From Epiperipatus broadwayi (Eukaryota > Onychophora > Udeonychophora > Euonychophora > Peripatidae), in NCBI GenBank assembly GCA_028023455.1, contig JAQFVV010013404.1, forward strand, positions 1 to 64,000: a DNA stretch of 64,000 nucleotides, in the 5' to 3' direction. Each line of letters opens with the position of its first letter. The stretch's first letter is position 1. Positions 27,784 to 42,100 of this stretch are shown piece after piece. The position numbers were made by a program, and so were the translations under genes. The notes under the pieces were generated by a model. The model saw nothing but the letters and a program-made list of their open reading frames with translations. It was not told where the DNA came from and did no database searches.

Positions 27784-28010
27784 TTTCATGCTGAAAGAGA
27801 CTCATCAATTGGTCTAGATCACCATCTACCACACATATGTACAATCAGTGCTCAGTTTATTTTAAGATAGCAAATATTCAAACTTTAATGGACAAGCTCA
27901 ATCTTTTCCACCCTCCAACTCTTCAGCCATCCATAGCATTGAAAATCCAAAATTAGAATTAATTTCATTTAGTGTATATATATATATATATTTATTACAA
28001 TAAATGATGA

Positions 28011-28015
<5 letters not shown>
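27673..28015. repeat. AT tracts and dispersed SINE-like repeat
   Basis: (AT)n at about 27715-27780 precedes a copy (about 27785-27945) of a dispersed repeat also found at 58.36-58.62 kb and, inverted, at 35.98-36.17 kb. Landmarks: CATCA.TTGGTC.AGATCA, CAGTGCTCAGTTTAT, TTTAATGGACA. A further AT tract lies near 27975-27993. Confidence 0.75.
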
Positions 28016-28045
<30 letters not shown>

Positions 28046-31000
28046 TTATCAACCATTATCAATCCACTGCAGGATGAAGGTCTCTCCAAGTTTAATCCAT
28101 CTTCTCCGATCTTTAGCTTCTCTTCTCCACATCACCCCTACACATTTTCTTATTTCATCCATCCATCTTACATGTGGTCTCCTTCTGGGTCTTTTACAAT
28201 CTCTTGGAATCCAGTTTAAAATTTCAATTGTCCATCTATTATCATCTCTTCTAGCAATATGTCCAGCCCAACTCCACTTCAATCTTTTAATTTTTTCAAT
28301 GAGGTCAGTAACACCTGTTTGTTCTCTTACCCATACATTGCATTTTCGATCTCTTCTTGTTACTCCCAACATACATCTCTCCATACTTCTTTGAGTGGTC
28401 TGAAGTCTCTGTATTGATCTTCTATTAAGTGTCCAAGTCTCAGATCCATAAGTAAGAACTGGTAAAACACATTTGTTAAAAACCTTTCTTTTCAAACACA
28501 TAGGCATATTTCCTTTTAATATCAAGTTATTTCTACCAAAAGCACTCCAACCAAGTTTAATTCTATGATTAATTTCCTCTATTATGTTTTCATCTGTATT
28601 AATAATCCTACCAAGGTATTTGTAACTCTTAACTTCTTCTAATTCATCATAATCAATCTTTATTTTCATATTTGGAGCAAATCGATTAAACATTACTTTA
28701 GTCTTTTTAACATTTATCTTTAGTCCTACTTTCCTACTTTCATCTGATAACTCCTGCAACATTTCCTGCAGCTCGGAAGCATTATTTGCAAAAACAACTA
28801 CATCATCTGCGAAATCTAAATGACTTAAATAATCTCCATTTACTTTCACTCCTTTAGTTTCCCATTTTAATCCACAAAATACTTCTTGCAGCACTGCTGT
28901 AAAAAGTTTTGGAGATATGGAGTCACCTTGTCTTACACCTTTCTCAATGTTGACTTTCCCAGTATCATTATGTAATCTAATTGTTGCTGTTGCATTTTTA
29001 TAAATATTCTTTAAAATATGACAATATCCTGGATCTATACCTTGATGATCCAATGCTTTAATCACTGAAGAAATGTTTATAGAATCAAATGCCTTTTCAT
29101 AATCTACAAATTCAAAACATAATGACAACTCATATTCATTTGTCCTTTCTATATCTTCTCTCAATACTTGAATATGATCTACTGTACTAAAACCACTTTT
29201 AAATCCAGCTTGTTCTCTTGGTTGGTGAAAATCCAAGGTTCTCTGTAGACGAGTTGTAATTATCTTGGTAAAAATTTTATATAAAACTGATAAAAGGCTG
29301 ATAGGTCTGTAATTTCTAATATCTTCTTTATCACCTTTTTTAAATATTAATATTATTACTGCATTCTTCCAATCATCCGGTACATCTTTATCATTTAGAC
29401 ATTTGGTATATAACTTTGCTAATATTTTTTCTGTTTCTTCACCTGCTTCTTTTAATATATCAATTATAATTCCATCATTACCTGGAGCCTTTCCTTTTTT
29501 CATACATTTAATTGCATTTCTCACTTCTTCATTTAAAATTCTGGGCAATTCGGAAGATGTAATAGATATAGGAGGTACTTGTTCTTTATTACTATATAAT
29601 TCTTGATAAAAATCTTCTACTAATTTCATAATGTCATCCCTCTTTTTAGTAATAATTCCATCTTTTTTCCTTATTGCAGATATAAATTTCCTACCAATAC
29701 CAAAATGTTGTTTTACATTCTTAAGACTTTTATTTTCTTCTACAGCTTTTCTTGCTAGTTCACAGTTATACTTTCTTATATCATTTTCAACTCTTTTCTG
29801 CACCATTTTACAAAATTCGAGATATTCAATTCTTTTTAATGCATCATTCTTGCATATCTTCATATTCCTTCTTTTCTTCATAAGTTCTCTAGTCTCAGTA
29901 GAAATTTTATTAGTCAATTGCTGCTTTTTTCTACCAGCTATCTTTGTTGCAGTTTTTAAAAGTGTATCAGTTATTTTCATATTAATTTCATTCAAATCTG
30001 AATCATGTTCAAAATCTACTAATACTTGAAACCGATTTGTAAGTTCTAATTTAAATTCATTAGAATGTTTCTGAAGATTAGGAATATCAACTGTAAATAT
30101 AGTTTTTCTTAATAATTTCTGTCTCTCTAGTTTTACATTAACATGTATCTTACCCCTTACTAATCGATGATCACTTCCTGTGTTAAATTTATTAAGAACA
30201 TTACAATCTTGAAATATGTATTTCCTGTTAGTCAAAATATAATCCAATTCTGCTGTACCTTCATTTGGATGCTTCCATGTCCATTTCCTTCTAACATTTT
30301 TCTCAAAAAAAGAATTCATAATATAAAGTTTTTCCTTCTCTGCAAACTCCACAAGTCTATGTCCTCTCTCATTTCTATTACCATAACCAAAATTACCTAC
30401 AACACTTTCATCTTTCATTTGTTTACCAATTCTAGCATTAAAATCTCCCATAACAATTTTAAAATGTTGTTTACTCTGATCAAAAGCCTTTTGTACATCC
30501 ATATAAAAATCTTCTACTACTTCATCACTATGAGAACTTGTTGGGGCATAAACCTGAATTATCTGCATTTGATATCTGCTATTAAGTTGTATAACTAATC
30601 TTGCCACTCTGTCTGATACACCATCAATCTCCACAATATTGTTCTTCCACTTTTTATTTATAATGAATCCTACTCCACTTGTATTTCCAATATTTGTGCC
30701 TTTATAATAGAGCATATGTCCACTTTTTAAATCAATTGTCTCTTCACCTTTTCTTCTAACTTCACAAAGTCCAATAATATCCCATTTAATATAAGAGAGT
30801 TCTTCTTCTAATTCTTGCAATCTTCCTTCACTTGAAAGTGATCTGCAGTTGTAAGTACCTAAATAAAAAGTCGTCATCAAATGGCAGCCTGGGTCCGCCT
30901 CCAGGATATTCTTAGCACCCTCCGCCTTCGGCCACCAACCGCTGCCTTGGTTGGTGACTTTACAGCCTCCTGGGATTAAGGGCCATGCTTTATTTTTGTC

Positions 31001-31130
31001 TGTCATAATTGTATAATTGGGAAAAAATCTTTATCATTTACACAAACATTCATTCTGCCTTATCAGGCACTGAGAAGAAAGACCATGGTGTTTCTTGATC
31101 TTAAACTCAGAGGTAAAAAGCCAATAAACT
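28016..31130 (-). mobile_element. RTE-clade LINE, apparently intact coding region
   Basis: A minus-strand non-LTR element with one long ORF (31006-28049) and almost no 3' UTR: the stop is followed within a few bases by an (AT)n tail (about 28043-28016), as expected for RTE elements. The 5' limit is uncertain; sequence to about 31130 may be 5' UTR. Confidence 0.9.
28049..31006 (-). CDS. RTE-type endonuclease-reverse transcriptase, 985 aa
   Basis: Uninterrupted ORF from an ATG at 31006. Domains in order: N-terminal extension (1-45); APE-type endonuclease (about 47-290) with [17 protein letters not shown] (catalytic Glu), MGDFNARIG (Asp/Asn) and GSDHRLV (Asp/His); a charged linker; reverse transcriptase (about 485-800) with [47 protein letters not shown] (first catalytic Asp), [20 protein letters not shown] and [12 protein letters not shown] (FADD box); then LNYG-type thumb sequence ([11 protein letters not shown]) and a basic C-terminus with [13 protein letters not shown]. 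All expected catalytic residues are present and the length is normal for an RTE/BovB-type protein, so it may be competent for retrotransposition. It is a transposon gene, not a host gene. Similar proteins are often mis-annotated as craniofacial development protein 2. Confidence 0.95.
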   Translation of the reverse strand: MTDKNKAWPLIPGGCKVTNQGSGWWPKAEGAKNILEADPGCHLMTTFYLGTYNCRSLSSEGRLQELEEELSYIKWDIIGLCEVRRKGEETIDLKSGHMLYYKGTNIGNTSGVGFIINKKWKNNIVEIDGVSDRVARLVIQLNSRYQMQIIQVYAPTSSHSDEVVEDFYMDVQKAFDQSKQHFKIVMGDFNARIGKQMKDESVVGNFGYGNRNERGHRLVEFAEKEKLYIMNSFFEKNVRRKWTWKHPNEGTAELDYILTNRKYIFQDCNVLNKFNTGSDHRLVRGKIHVNVKLERQKLLRKTIFTVDIPNLQKHSNEFKLELTNRFQVLVDFEHDSDLNEINMKITDTLLKTATKIAGRKKQQLTNKISTETRELMKKRRNMKICKNDALKRIEYLEFCKMVQKRVENDIRKYNCELARKAVEENKSLKNVKQHFGIGRKFISAIRKKDGIITKKRDDIMKLVEDFYQELYSNKEQVPPISITSSELPRILNEEVRNAIKCMKKGKAPGNDGIIIDILKEAGEETEKILAKLYTKCLNDKDVPDDWKNAVIILIFKKGDKEDIRNYRPISLLSVLYKIFTKIITTRLQRTLDFHQPREQAGFKSGFSTVDHIQVLREDIERTNEYELSLCFEFVDYEKAFDSINISSVIKALDHQGIDPGYCHILKNIYKNATATIRLHNDTGKVNIEKGVRQGDSISPKLFTAVLQEVFCGLKWETKGVKVNGDYLSHLDFADDVVVFANNASELQEMLQELSDESRKVGLKINVKKTKVMFNRFAPNMKIKIDYDELEEVKSYKYLGRIINTDENIIEEINHRIKLGWSAFGRNNLILKGNMPMCLKRKVFNKCVLPVLTYGSETWTLNRRSIQRLQTTQRSMERCMLGVTRRDRKCNVWVREQTGVTDLIEKIKRLKWSWAGHIARRDDNRWTIEILNWIPRDCKRPRRRPHVRWMDEIRKCVGVMWRREAKDRRRWIKLGETFILQWIDNG

Positions 31131-32394
31131 CACCACGCTGACTAATGCATGTTGGTGAGCAGCCCATCCATGTTCATATACTATATGAATAAACATATAG
31201 TAATAACAGCTGCAACGACAAGATTGTGTGTGATCTATAACTTTGCTTGAAACTAAATGCCAAGGCATGTCTTATGTCTAAAAGAAAAAAAATTATATAG
31301 TTTAATTTTTTAATAAATGTATTTTTCTTAGTGCCTTATAATGCTATAATTCTATATATAAAAACTTATTATATCATTATATTGGAAATGGTATAACTGG
31401 TGAAATAATTTTGATAGATTGATTTATAATATTTTTAGTTTTAAATATTTCTTATCATGCCAAAGTATTTAAATTTTAATAATTGGTAATTTATTAATTT
31501 AGTCAAAATTTAACCACTAAAATGTTTTAGAAAGCTAATACTAATTTTAGAATTAAAAAACCCAAATTCAACACCTACATTATGTTTGTTAGTAATTAAA
31601 TTAAACTCATAATGCTTTAATCTAATGTTAATTTTAGCACAGAAATTATAATTAAGTATTTTAAGTTTATTCACTCTCATGAAATTGAATAAAGATAATA
31701 GCAATAAAAGATAGGAATTAAAATAGTAGATAATTGAATGCTTGAATGAATGGATAAATGTAATAATTTATTTTAACATTTATTTATTTTAAAGTATTAT
31801 TAATGTCTAATTTTAAAAAGACAATATAAAATTATATTCTGAACAACTTTTGTAGGCTAAAATTAATGGTAAATGAATATATTAAATATTATGGGTAATA
31901 TTTATTTTAAGTAGAATATAAATTTTACTTATGTAATATTTTATTTTATTGTAATGTTTAGATGTGTAAATAATTATTGTAATAAAAATATCTCTAAATT
32001 TATTTTCTAGACAGAAAAATTAATTTATTTTAAAAGTTAAATGTTAATTAAATTTTTAGTTACCAATCTTCCTTACTTTGAGTAGAACTTGTATTGGAAC
32101 CAATAAAAAGAAGAGAGTGTAGATTTAAATGTCAATAATTAATCAGTATTTTAATCACCTGATTCAAGCTATAAAAATAGATTAAATTGACACATGCACA
32201 CAAACTCTATTAATAATTTCTCCTTGATGCATTCATATTTCTAAATTATAGTCTCTATTAAAAATGTAATTTTATTTAAAACTTTTTATATTTTTAGTTT
32301 AAAAATGTTGGGCTAAAATTTAAATTGTCTAGGCACAGCTTTTAAATATGACTTCAAGAACAAGAAATATTTATTGAATCCAGCTTTATTGGTA

Positions 32395-32515
32395 AAATTT
32401 CGTAAAATTAGTGAAATATTACAATGGTTAAAATTTTAACATTTAAACTTCATGCATTGGTAAAATTAGTGAAATATTACAATGGTTAAAATTTTAACAT
32501 TTAAACTTCATGCAC
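32395..32515. repeat. Tandem duplication of about 60 bp
   Basis: AATTAGTGAAATATTACAAT followed by GGTTAAAATTTTAACATTTA and AACTTCATGCA occurs twice in direct succession with no visible mismatch in the shared part. Confidence 0.85.
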
Positions 32516-35096
32516 TAAGAAACTTTAAAAATACATTATTATTATCACTATGATGACATTCAGACTGTTATTAATTTCAAAACATTTAAATTTCTGTTTA
32601 ATATTTAAGTTTCCTATAAAATATTTAAGAGCAAAGTTATGATATCAACTACTTTGATTATTCTTTGCATAACAGAGAAGCTGTTTATATGATTAAAAAT
32701 CTTAATATTGAATTTAAAAGTGGTAAATAAAATCAAGCAACACTAAATAAATAGTTCGATGTTTCATTCAAAGCAACAAAGTTATTTTAGAAAATTCTTC
32801 TCATATTCATATTATGTTTGAGCTCAAAAATAAAACACTCACAAGAATTTTTATACAGAGCAATGGCAGTAGAAAATCTGTCACAATACAATGGATAGTT
32901 GCATCATCTTATTAGACTGGATTTTTATATTAAAATTATTAAGGTTTTTTTTTAAAAAATATTATATGGACATAGATTATGAAGCTTTTGCAGATGAACT
33001 TAGAAGGCATAATGAAGGTGAAGAACAAAATAAATTAATTTAACAATCATCTAGCTTAAGAGCAATATCATGCAAGAATATAAAATGAAAAAAGAACCAT
33101 CAGATAAGGCTTAATATGTTGAAAAACTGATATATGATCCAAGTTAGAGAAATAAACTACAATAAAATCAATATTTGAGAGTACATCTAGATGAAAGATA
33201 GTAATAAACAATATTAAATAATTTGAATAATTTTAAAGAAAATGAAAATTTCCTTATAGTTCAATGAGTTAAGGCTAATATTAAATTTTATTTTTTCAAC
33301 CTAAGGAAAGAGGTGTTGAAATGGATAATGATCTACCTCAATCTGTAATTTATTTTTAAAATATATACTTGCCAATTGTGAATCAAGGTTTTATAAATTG
33401 TACTAAATTTTAAATTGCATTTTATGCAAAAAAGTGAAGCTTATTATTAGCAAAGAATTATATGGCTGAGCACTTTCAGAGAACTTGAGTCTCCATATTC
33501 ATAGCCTACTTAAAGCAAAGTTTAGTGCAATTTAAAACACCACTCAAAGGTGAAGTATAAAACAAGTATTTTATTTCAAATTGGATTAAAGTTTTTTCAT
33601 ATAGGTTTGTATTATATGAGCACACACTCATCAGTAAAGATCTATGTTGAAAATCAAATTAAGTCAATATAACTTTAGTTTTAAAAAGATAAAGAAATTG
33701 ATTTATTATTATTAAATGTATTTTGAATAAATCTGTTGTAAAAATTAACCCACAAGGTTTATTAAATAATGTATATTTTTTTACTGAACTTGTATCATTA
33801 TTAATTAAAATTCTTGGAAAAGCAATTTATTTTAGTTCTCTTTCAATTGTTCTAAATTTTAATTAATAATATTTTAGGATTAAGATAATGTAAGTATCAT
33901 CTATAAACATTTGGGGTTTGTTTAATTAAAGAATTTTAAAAACAGGGATAATTAATTAATTACCAACTTATTTAATAAAACAACTTTGTAAATTATGTGG
34001 GCTTATTAATTTTTTTAAAAAATGTGCTTTTGAAGGTGGATATTATAAAAAGACTAGTTCAGAAAATAATTTAAATTATTTTGGTCTTTGCATTTGCCTG
34101 CTTAACATGAAGAATACTGATGATCTACCAGCAGCTGAACTGATAAGTATCTGTGGATAGGTGTTCAGCATGTAGCCCATAACCTTCAGGATGTCAAACC
34201 ATGCTTTCTGAATTTGAACCAACACTGTGTTTATACTATCTTCACATATGCAGTTAAGCAGAGACACCTCAAAAGTAAAAAAAAGCATGACAGCTCTACC
34301 AGAAAACATAACCAATTGTGATCAAGTTTGGATATATACACCTGAAAAGACTTAACTATTAAATCATTAAAGAGCTCTATTTTAAAAATATATGTACATA
34401 TATATATAATTCCATTTTTATAGAAAAATAATATCAGCTCAGCTATATTTTAGGACTTAAAGTAACCTAGTTATATATTTGGTGAACTATTTGATAAATT
34501 TTTAAATTTATGTTATCAACAAGTCAGTTATATTTGTAATTTAATTTAGATCATTATATGAATTTATTTTTTATATTAACTTATTTTTAGTATTTAAGCA
34601 TGATAAAAATTAATTTTGCCAATGTAATTGATATTTTGGTGGGCTCTGATTATTTTAAATATTTATATTTTGCAGGTGCTATTATAATTGATATTTATTT
34701 AAATAAGTTGAGATAAAACAAATTCAGTTTTGTTTCTTGAAATGCTTTTTTCTTTTTCTCCTGAAGTTTTTTTAAAAATTATTTCATATTAATAATCAAA
34801 ATTTAGTTTTAAAATAATCAACATTTAGTTTAAATCAATGTTGCTTATAAAAGAAAAGTTTACAGAAAGAAAGTGAGTAAGAAGGATATAGTTATTTTAA
34901 TAATTAAAAATTAGTTTTTTTAGAAAAAGAAAAATGCCTCTGAATTTTTTTAAAAAAAATCATTAATATAAACCAATATATGTGTGTCTTACATGATGTG
35001 TGCATAGCTACATAAATCATTTAATAAGTCGATTTTATTGTGCTTAAATTTATAGGCAATTTGCCCTATTTATTTTATTTGCTTCCCATACATTTA

Positions 35097-35142
<46 letters not shown>

Positions 35143-35979
35143 TCATATAGTGATCATTAGATAACTTATCTGCCACATGTGAATTTCGTATATGATCATT
35201 TGAATTACCATAATCTATTTTTTTTTCTGCTTGAGGTATTCACTGTTTCTTTTGTTTTGCTTTAGGTAGAGACATTTTTCTCCATTAATTATATATTTCT
35301 TTGGGCTCTGGATGATTAAGAGAATATTTATTCATTGTTGTTTTTCTTTTTAAGGTGGTGTGGCTTCAAATGCAAAATGCATACATCTGTTTTGTAATGG
35401 CCTGTGCAGTGTGAACATTTATCCTTAATTTAAGCTGTTTTCTTATTGCTTGTTCTTTTATGCTAAAGTGAAATATAGATATGATGTATGCACCTCTCAA
35501 CTTAGAATACATATTTAATAGAATCAGTTCAATAATGAAGTTATTTAGTCTTCAGAGATGATACAGTATTATGATGTAAAATTTTATGAGTAGTAAAGTC
35601 AAAACTGCCAGATATCAAAGACGCTATATGCTAATATACCAAAGTGGTAACTATAATTGAAATATCTTTGTGTTTGAACTGTATTGACCTGTTAATAAAC
35701 CGTGTTTTGTTTATTGGTAGAACTGAAAATGGTTATTTCCATGTAATCTCTGCCCTCCACAATCTAGAAGAAATTTTAAATGTTCATGAGTAATGGTAAA
35801 GTTGTATATGCATTTATACTTAGTATTCTCAACCAGTAAACTCTCATATCTAGCAATATCTTCTGGTGTTGGTTATTAGTATCCTTATTATCCATCCCTC
35901 TTCAATGTATTTAAATGGATAAAGTCCTATATATGAGGGATCAGAGTGACTTGAGGTCAACATGGGCATGGCAATAATA

Positions 35980-36170
35980 TTGGCATCAGCATAAGATTTG
36001 GGCTTTCCATCATTAGCTTTTCAATGGTATGGATGGCTCAAGAGTTGGAGTGGATTGAAGCCTGTCCATTAAAGTGTGAGGATTTGCTATCTAAATATAA
36101 ACTGAGCACTGATTATATGTGTGTGTGGAGATGATAGTCTGGACCAACTGATGAGTGCTGGTTTAGCACA
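35980..36170 (-). repeat. Dispersed SINE-like repeat, inverted copy
   Basis: On the minus strand it reads TCAGTTGGTCCAGACTATCA, then CAGTGCTCAGTTTATATTTA, then CTTTAATGGACAGGCTTCAA and CCATACCATTGAAAAGCTAA, matching the copies at 27.8 and 58.4 kb in order. Confidence 0.8.
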
Positions 36171-37368
36171 AAATACTAGTATTGGTGATTATTTATTTTT
36201 CTGCATGTATATGGTCATGTGTATCAGTGGTATGAGATAGCATGTATAGTTGGGGAGTCTAAGTTCAAATCCCCTATATTTAGTTAAATATTATAAAATA
36301 TCTTCCTATTTTAAAATTTTAGACAAAAATAAATTATCTATAAGAATCTATCAAGTTATTTTTATTTGTATATATATAACATATTAAGCATTCTTAAATT
36401 ATCTTTTTAAATGAAGACATTTATATAGATATTTAAGTTATGGATCTAAATGTGTATAGAAAAATTAAGCCATAAAAATAAATAATCGAAGCCAGTTTAT
36501 TTTCAGAGAGTTCACTGACATTCATAAATTGGAAGTGACTGAACAAGAACCATTGTTCAATTACATTGAGCTCTCGAATCCACTACGCTGCCATTGTCTA
36601 AAATACTCATTGCAATTTTATAATTAAATAGTAACCTTGATCATCATTGATGGTAGTTTACTACTATATGTCATTTTATTAACTCAATTTATTCTAGCGT
36701 TTCAATTATATGCATATATATTACAAACTTTAATAAGTTTTTATCATATTAAATGTAATTCCTTATAAAATTTATTTCTTATTGAGCATTTAATTTTTAA
36801 TCCGCAATACTTAATAAGGTTCAACACAAAAGAAAAATGAGCGCAAAAACTAGTTTTGTAGGTTTATTCTTAGTTTAAAAATTAATAAAAACCTCAGTGT
36901 GGTGAACTAAATAGAAAAATCATTGGATCAACCAAAAAATCTTTCTTTTTGAACCTCGTAACACTTAAGAAAACAATTATTTTATTCATAACTTACAATA
37001 GCTCTCTTTTAGAATGCAAAATTATTATTAGATAGTTGAAAATAAAATGTAATAACGTTTTCTCTCTCTCTCCTGACATCTCATTAGAGCATCTTCAAAT
37101 TTCTGGTCTTTTAAACAAACAATTTATTTTTCACACTACACTTAATTACTCATTGTTTATATAAACTTTAAATTGTAATTCAATCTAGGCATGATTAGCT
37201 TTTTCATCTTTTTTCTCATATAAAAATTTATCAAATTAATAAAAATATTCTCTCTTGTAATCACTTTCTCTTACAACATCAGTTTTTCCATTGCAGAATC
37301 TCCTATTTATATCAACCTACGGTTATAGATTTCAGATATATATTAAGTATTAGTTTCAGATAGATAGA

Positions 37369-38230
<862 letters not shown>

Positions 38231-38415
38231 GTCGTGAAAACTTTTCTTATTGTTTTATCAGTATGTAGATTGTTTTTTTGTTCGTTTTTTTTTTTTGACA
38301 TTATATTCTTAAAAAAAATAATTATTGTTTTTTTAGTAGCAATAATAAAAACATCGGTATAAATAAGTTCTGCTTTTTGCAAATATACATTAAATATCTA
38401 TTTTTATTTTTATAG

Positions 38416-38525
38416 CAATGGACTGATTATCAGCTAGCATGGGACCCTTCTGAATATGGCGGAATTGCTGCAATACGATTACCACCAGATAAAGTTTGGA
38501 AACCAGACATAGTTCTATTTAATAA
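38416..38525 (+). CDS. nAChR-like subunit, 110 bp exon (ligand-binding domain)
   Basis: An internal exon preceded by a polypyrimidine tract and TATAG, and followed by the donor GTATGT. It encodes [16 protein letters not shown] then [20 protein letters not shown], the strongly conserved segment of nicotinic receptor subunits around beta strand 2 to loop A. Its 110 bp length equals the classical fourth exon of nAChR genes, and it ends with AA, which joins T of the next exon to make Asn. The loop A aromatic usually Tyr is Phe here (VLFNNADG). The preceding exon (with the complementary-face Trp) was not found. The exon is hemmed in by GATA arrays on both sides. Part of a plasma-membrane, pentameric ligand-gated channel. 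Confidence 0.95.
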
Positions 38526-38560
38526 GTATGTTTAATGTCAATTTCATATTATTACGTTTT

Positions 38561-38561
<1 letters not shown>

Positions 38562-38646
<85 letters not shown>

Positions 38647-38841
38647 GGATGGATGGATGGATGGATGGATGGATGGATGGATGGATGGATGGATGGATGG
38701 ATGGATGGATGGATGGATGGATGGATGGATGGATAGATAGATGGATGGATGGTGGTGGTGGTGGTGGTGGGTGGGTGGGGGGGGGGGGGGGGGGGTGGGG
38801 AGATAGATAGATAGATAAATAGATAGATAGATAGATAGATA
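38562..38841. repeat. GATA, GGAT, GTG and poly-G compound array
   Basis: Begins 36 bp after the exon donor. In order: (GATA)n to about 38645, (GGAT)n to about 38751, GTG units, then a run of 19 G (38777-38795) and GGGG, then GATA again. The G-rich part can in principle form a quadruplex. Confidence 0.95.
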
Positions 38842-39160
38842 GAACAGACAGACTGACTGATAGATAGGGCAGGCAGGTAGGTAGATAGATAGATGGATAG
38901 ATATACAGATAGAAAAATGAATGAATGGATGGATAAATCTGTGGTGAGATAGATATTTAGATTGATAAGTAGATGGTAGATAGATGGATGAATAAATGTA
39001 TAAGTAGACAGTGAGACAAACGGATAAATAGATACATATTTAGATTGATGGTTACATGACTGGATAGATGGATGGGTAGATAAATAGATAGTTAGATAGG
39101 CAGACAGATAGATAGCTAGACAGACAGAGAAATAGATAAATCGATAGATAGAGTTAAAAG
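38842..39160. repeat. Decayed GATA/GACA repeat
   Basis: Imperfect GATA, GACA and GGTA units that fade out near 39150. Confidence 0.85.
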
Positions 39161-42100
39161 CGGTTTTAAATAGACCATTGCATTTTTTTTTTTATTAACC
39201 TCTTTCTTAAAGAATTGAAAAGTGACCATTGTTAACCAGGCTTTCAAAGTATTGTGTAATAGAATTTAAAAGTTTTCCATTATTTTGTTTTGCACTATAG
39301 CAATGAATAATAAGATACCTATTTATCAATTAATAATGTGATGGTTAATTATTCTGGGTTTGGGCTACGAAATAAGATTTTAATTCCATTTAGCATCTGA
39401 AAAAAAATCCATAATATTTTTAATGGATTGGACTTACAGATTATGGATGTGGTAAGTAGATGCACTCAGCATTAACCAAAAGATCTTATATATATACATG
39501 ATTTCTTTAATTATATAAAATCCTAATTACAAAATAATATGAAAGTTAAGTACTATAAATTACGATAAAGTATATTCACTGAAAATAATTAAAATATTAA
39601 GAAATATAGAATAAATAGTAAATATATTGTCTAATTACTGAATATAAAACAATGTATTGTCTATTAAGTTTTAGTATATTAATAAACAATAGTTATGTAT
39701 AGCATTTATTTCTTAAAACATCAATAGTAATAAAAAGTTTTTGTTTTAGGAGATATAGTCACATATATAGTTTACATTAGATTACAGTGTAAGTATGAAA
39801 ATATCGCGCTGACAGTGGAATATGCACATTTTTCATCTTTCTGTTTGTGATATTAATTCTACTACGGTCTTATGATGGTCATATAAAAAGATTAAATAGT
39901 AACTAATGTCATTAAAAAGTATTTTATATTGAAGTAGAGTATGGTTTTCATAGCGAGACAAGTTCACTTACATTATAAAGATGATTTCTCACAGACATTT
40001 TAAAAAGATATAATAATGATTATTTTTTAGCTATGAATAAAATACATTGGAAAGCAACAATTGAACAAGACATTAATAAACTCAGAAAACAAATTTGTTT
40101 GATAAAATATTCACAGCATAAAAAAATCACCTCTATATATCAAGTGGTCTCTAATAATAGTAATATATATATATATTGAAGCAATTGATGTCTAATCATC
40201 ATCGATGCTTCATGTTTCACCATCTATACTGGTCCGCAATTCAAACCTTGCTATAAATATATGCTATTCACCCACACACTGTATGCCTAATGATTAGAGA
40301 AATTAATAAAATTAAAACTATTTAGTAAAGTAAAACAGTAGTGTGCGAGATGCGTATATATAGGAATGAAGCAATAATGTTATTAATGTTTATTGCTGAC
40401 AACTAAACATTTTCTTTATATAATTGTAAATTGTATTTGTATTTTGATTTAAAGTAATTAATTAAACTATTTAATGTGACAACAAAGAAGAATGGGGGAG
40501 GCTCGAAATGCTAAAATAATCTTTGTTTAAATTCAGCTTGTTGCCTTTAATTAAAAATTGTCAATCGCAATTAAGATCGAAAACAAATCGTTTATCAGTT
40601 GTTGTCGAATGATTTAAAATAGCTAAAAATAGTATTTCGAGCCTTATCTGTATAAAAACATGTTGTTAATTAAATGTTCTTTGTAAAGGGGATTATAGAG
40701 ATAGGGTATAAAAAGAGCCCATAAGACCTTTTAAAGGCAGTCGGTGATTTTCACTTGATAAGTTAGTTACTTGAAAAATCAGTTAGTTACTTTCGCTTGA
40801 TCAGTCGCTTACTTTTACATTTATGATTCAAAAAGTGTTGCCAGACCATCATTTAAGAAGTCAAGAGAAGTTTAATGCCATGAAGCATGAGTAGTGGAGC
40901 TGTCCACCTTTCTTTTTCCTCTCGGAGGACTGTCTACCAGCCGTAAAATTCCATCTGACTGGCCATATGAGATGACATAGAATTGCCAACCTGCCTGCCT
41001 GCTGCTATGCTGATATCTTAGGTAAAATCATGTAATTTCGAGCTGCTTTAATAGGAACATTCACGGGTGATTATAATTTGTAGCTAAATTAATTCATAGA
41101 TCCATTGTGATGTTTTGCTAATTTTGCTCATAAACTCTCTCTCTATAATCCTTTATTAATACTTCTGTAATTCTAAATATATGTTACTTTCACGCTTAAT
41201 TTATGTTTATATAACTTTATGTGGCTCAATTAAATATATACAACTTATTTTGTTTAATATATATATTATTTTCTCTAATATGTCGGTATCAATCAATCTC
41301 GTGACTTTAATTAAATTCATTAGTAAAATTATATTCATTTATTTAAAATAGAATCATTCACTAGATTGGTTGTATACCTAAAAGTATTTTATTGTGGATG
41401 CTTATTTTGTTTTGTTGTTTAAATGCCTTTATAAAAGATTGCGACACCTAATATAAAATCCTACCTTTTCTTACCATCGCCCGAAGGGCTAAATTTTTTA
41501 ATTAATACGTATATGGGAATCAAATTCAAATATAAATTTTATTAGCTTAGTAATATAAATAAAAGTTATTATTCATTATGATTTGTTAAATGACTCAGAA
41601 TTGAAAAACAGGTTATTGCGCAAGAGGTTAGACAATTTCCAAGTTATAAAATAATATTATATGAAAATTATGTTATAAAATGATATTCATGTCCAATAAC
41701 GTTGCTGGCATACATTTCCTTTATTCTGATATTTTATCTTCTCCATTCCTCGATTGTTTAGTCATTGGGAACGTCTAAAGCTCCCATCCTACTTTTCAAA
41801 ATCATTCGTAATCAGGTACAATGCTTCCTGTGGAACGTAAAGTTTATGAGGGTTATGATATTATGTGCTGCAGAAGACAGTGCATCCAGATTCTGGGCTC
41901 TCAAACTTAGTCCCTCCTTCAACATTGCTCCGCCAGAATGCATGGACATATCAAATCTAAGTTCGTTTTTCAAATATGCTTTAAAATGATAAAATATCCA
42001 CAATCGCCATGAAGGCCAGATTTCTTTAACGTATGCTAGTACCATTATTTTTGTCTTTAATTTGATCGCCGTCCACCTAATCTTAATAAGTCGCAATGAT

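Larger units (their letters stand above)
31131..37340. other. AT-rich DNA, no gene seen
   Basis: No exon or conserved ORF recognised. It contains a roughly 60 bp tandem duplication (about 32395-32515), an (AT)n tract (35100-35140) and one inverted dispersed repeat (about 35980-36170), noted separately. If the nAChR first exons lie left of the window this is intron; otherwise it is upstream DNA. Confidence 0.55.

Noticed and set aside
29403-30598. Plus-strand ORFs inside the RTE element
   Set aside because: Antisense shadows of the intact 985-residue ORF.
34076-34315. 79-codon minus ORF
   Set aside because: No recognisable domain or splice context.
35350-35375. Possible missing nAChR exon encoding VVWLQ after a TTTTTAAG acceptor
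   Set aside because: The upstream codons do not match the expected segment and there is no donor GT at the right place.
41812-42096. 94-codon minus ORF in the nAChR intron
   Set aside because: Locally higher GC but no family recognised; could be a fragment of an old repeat.
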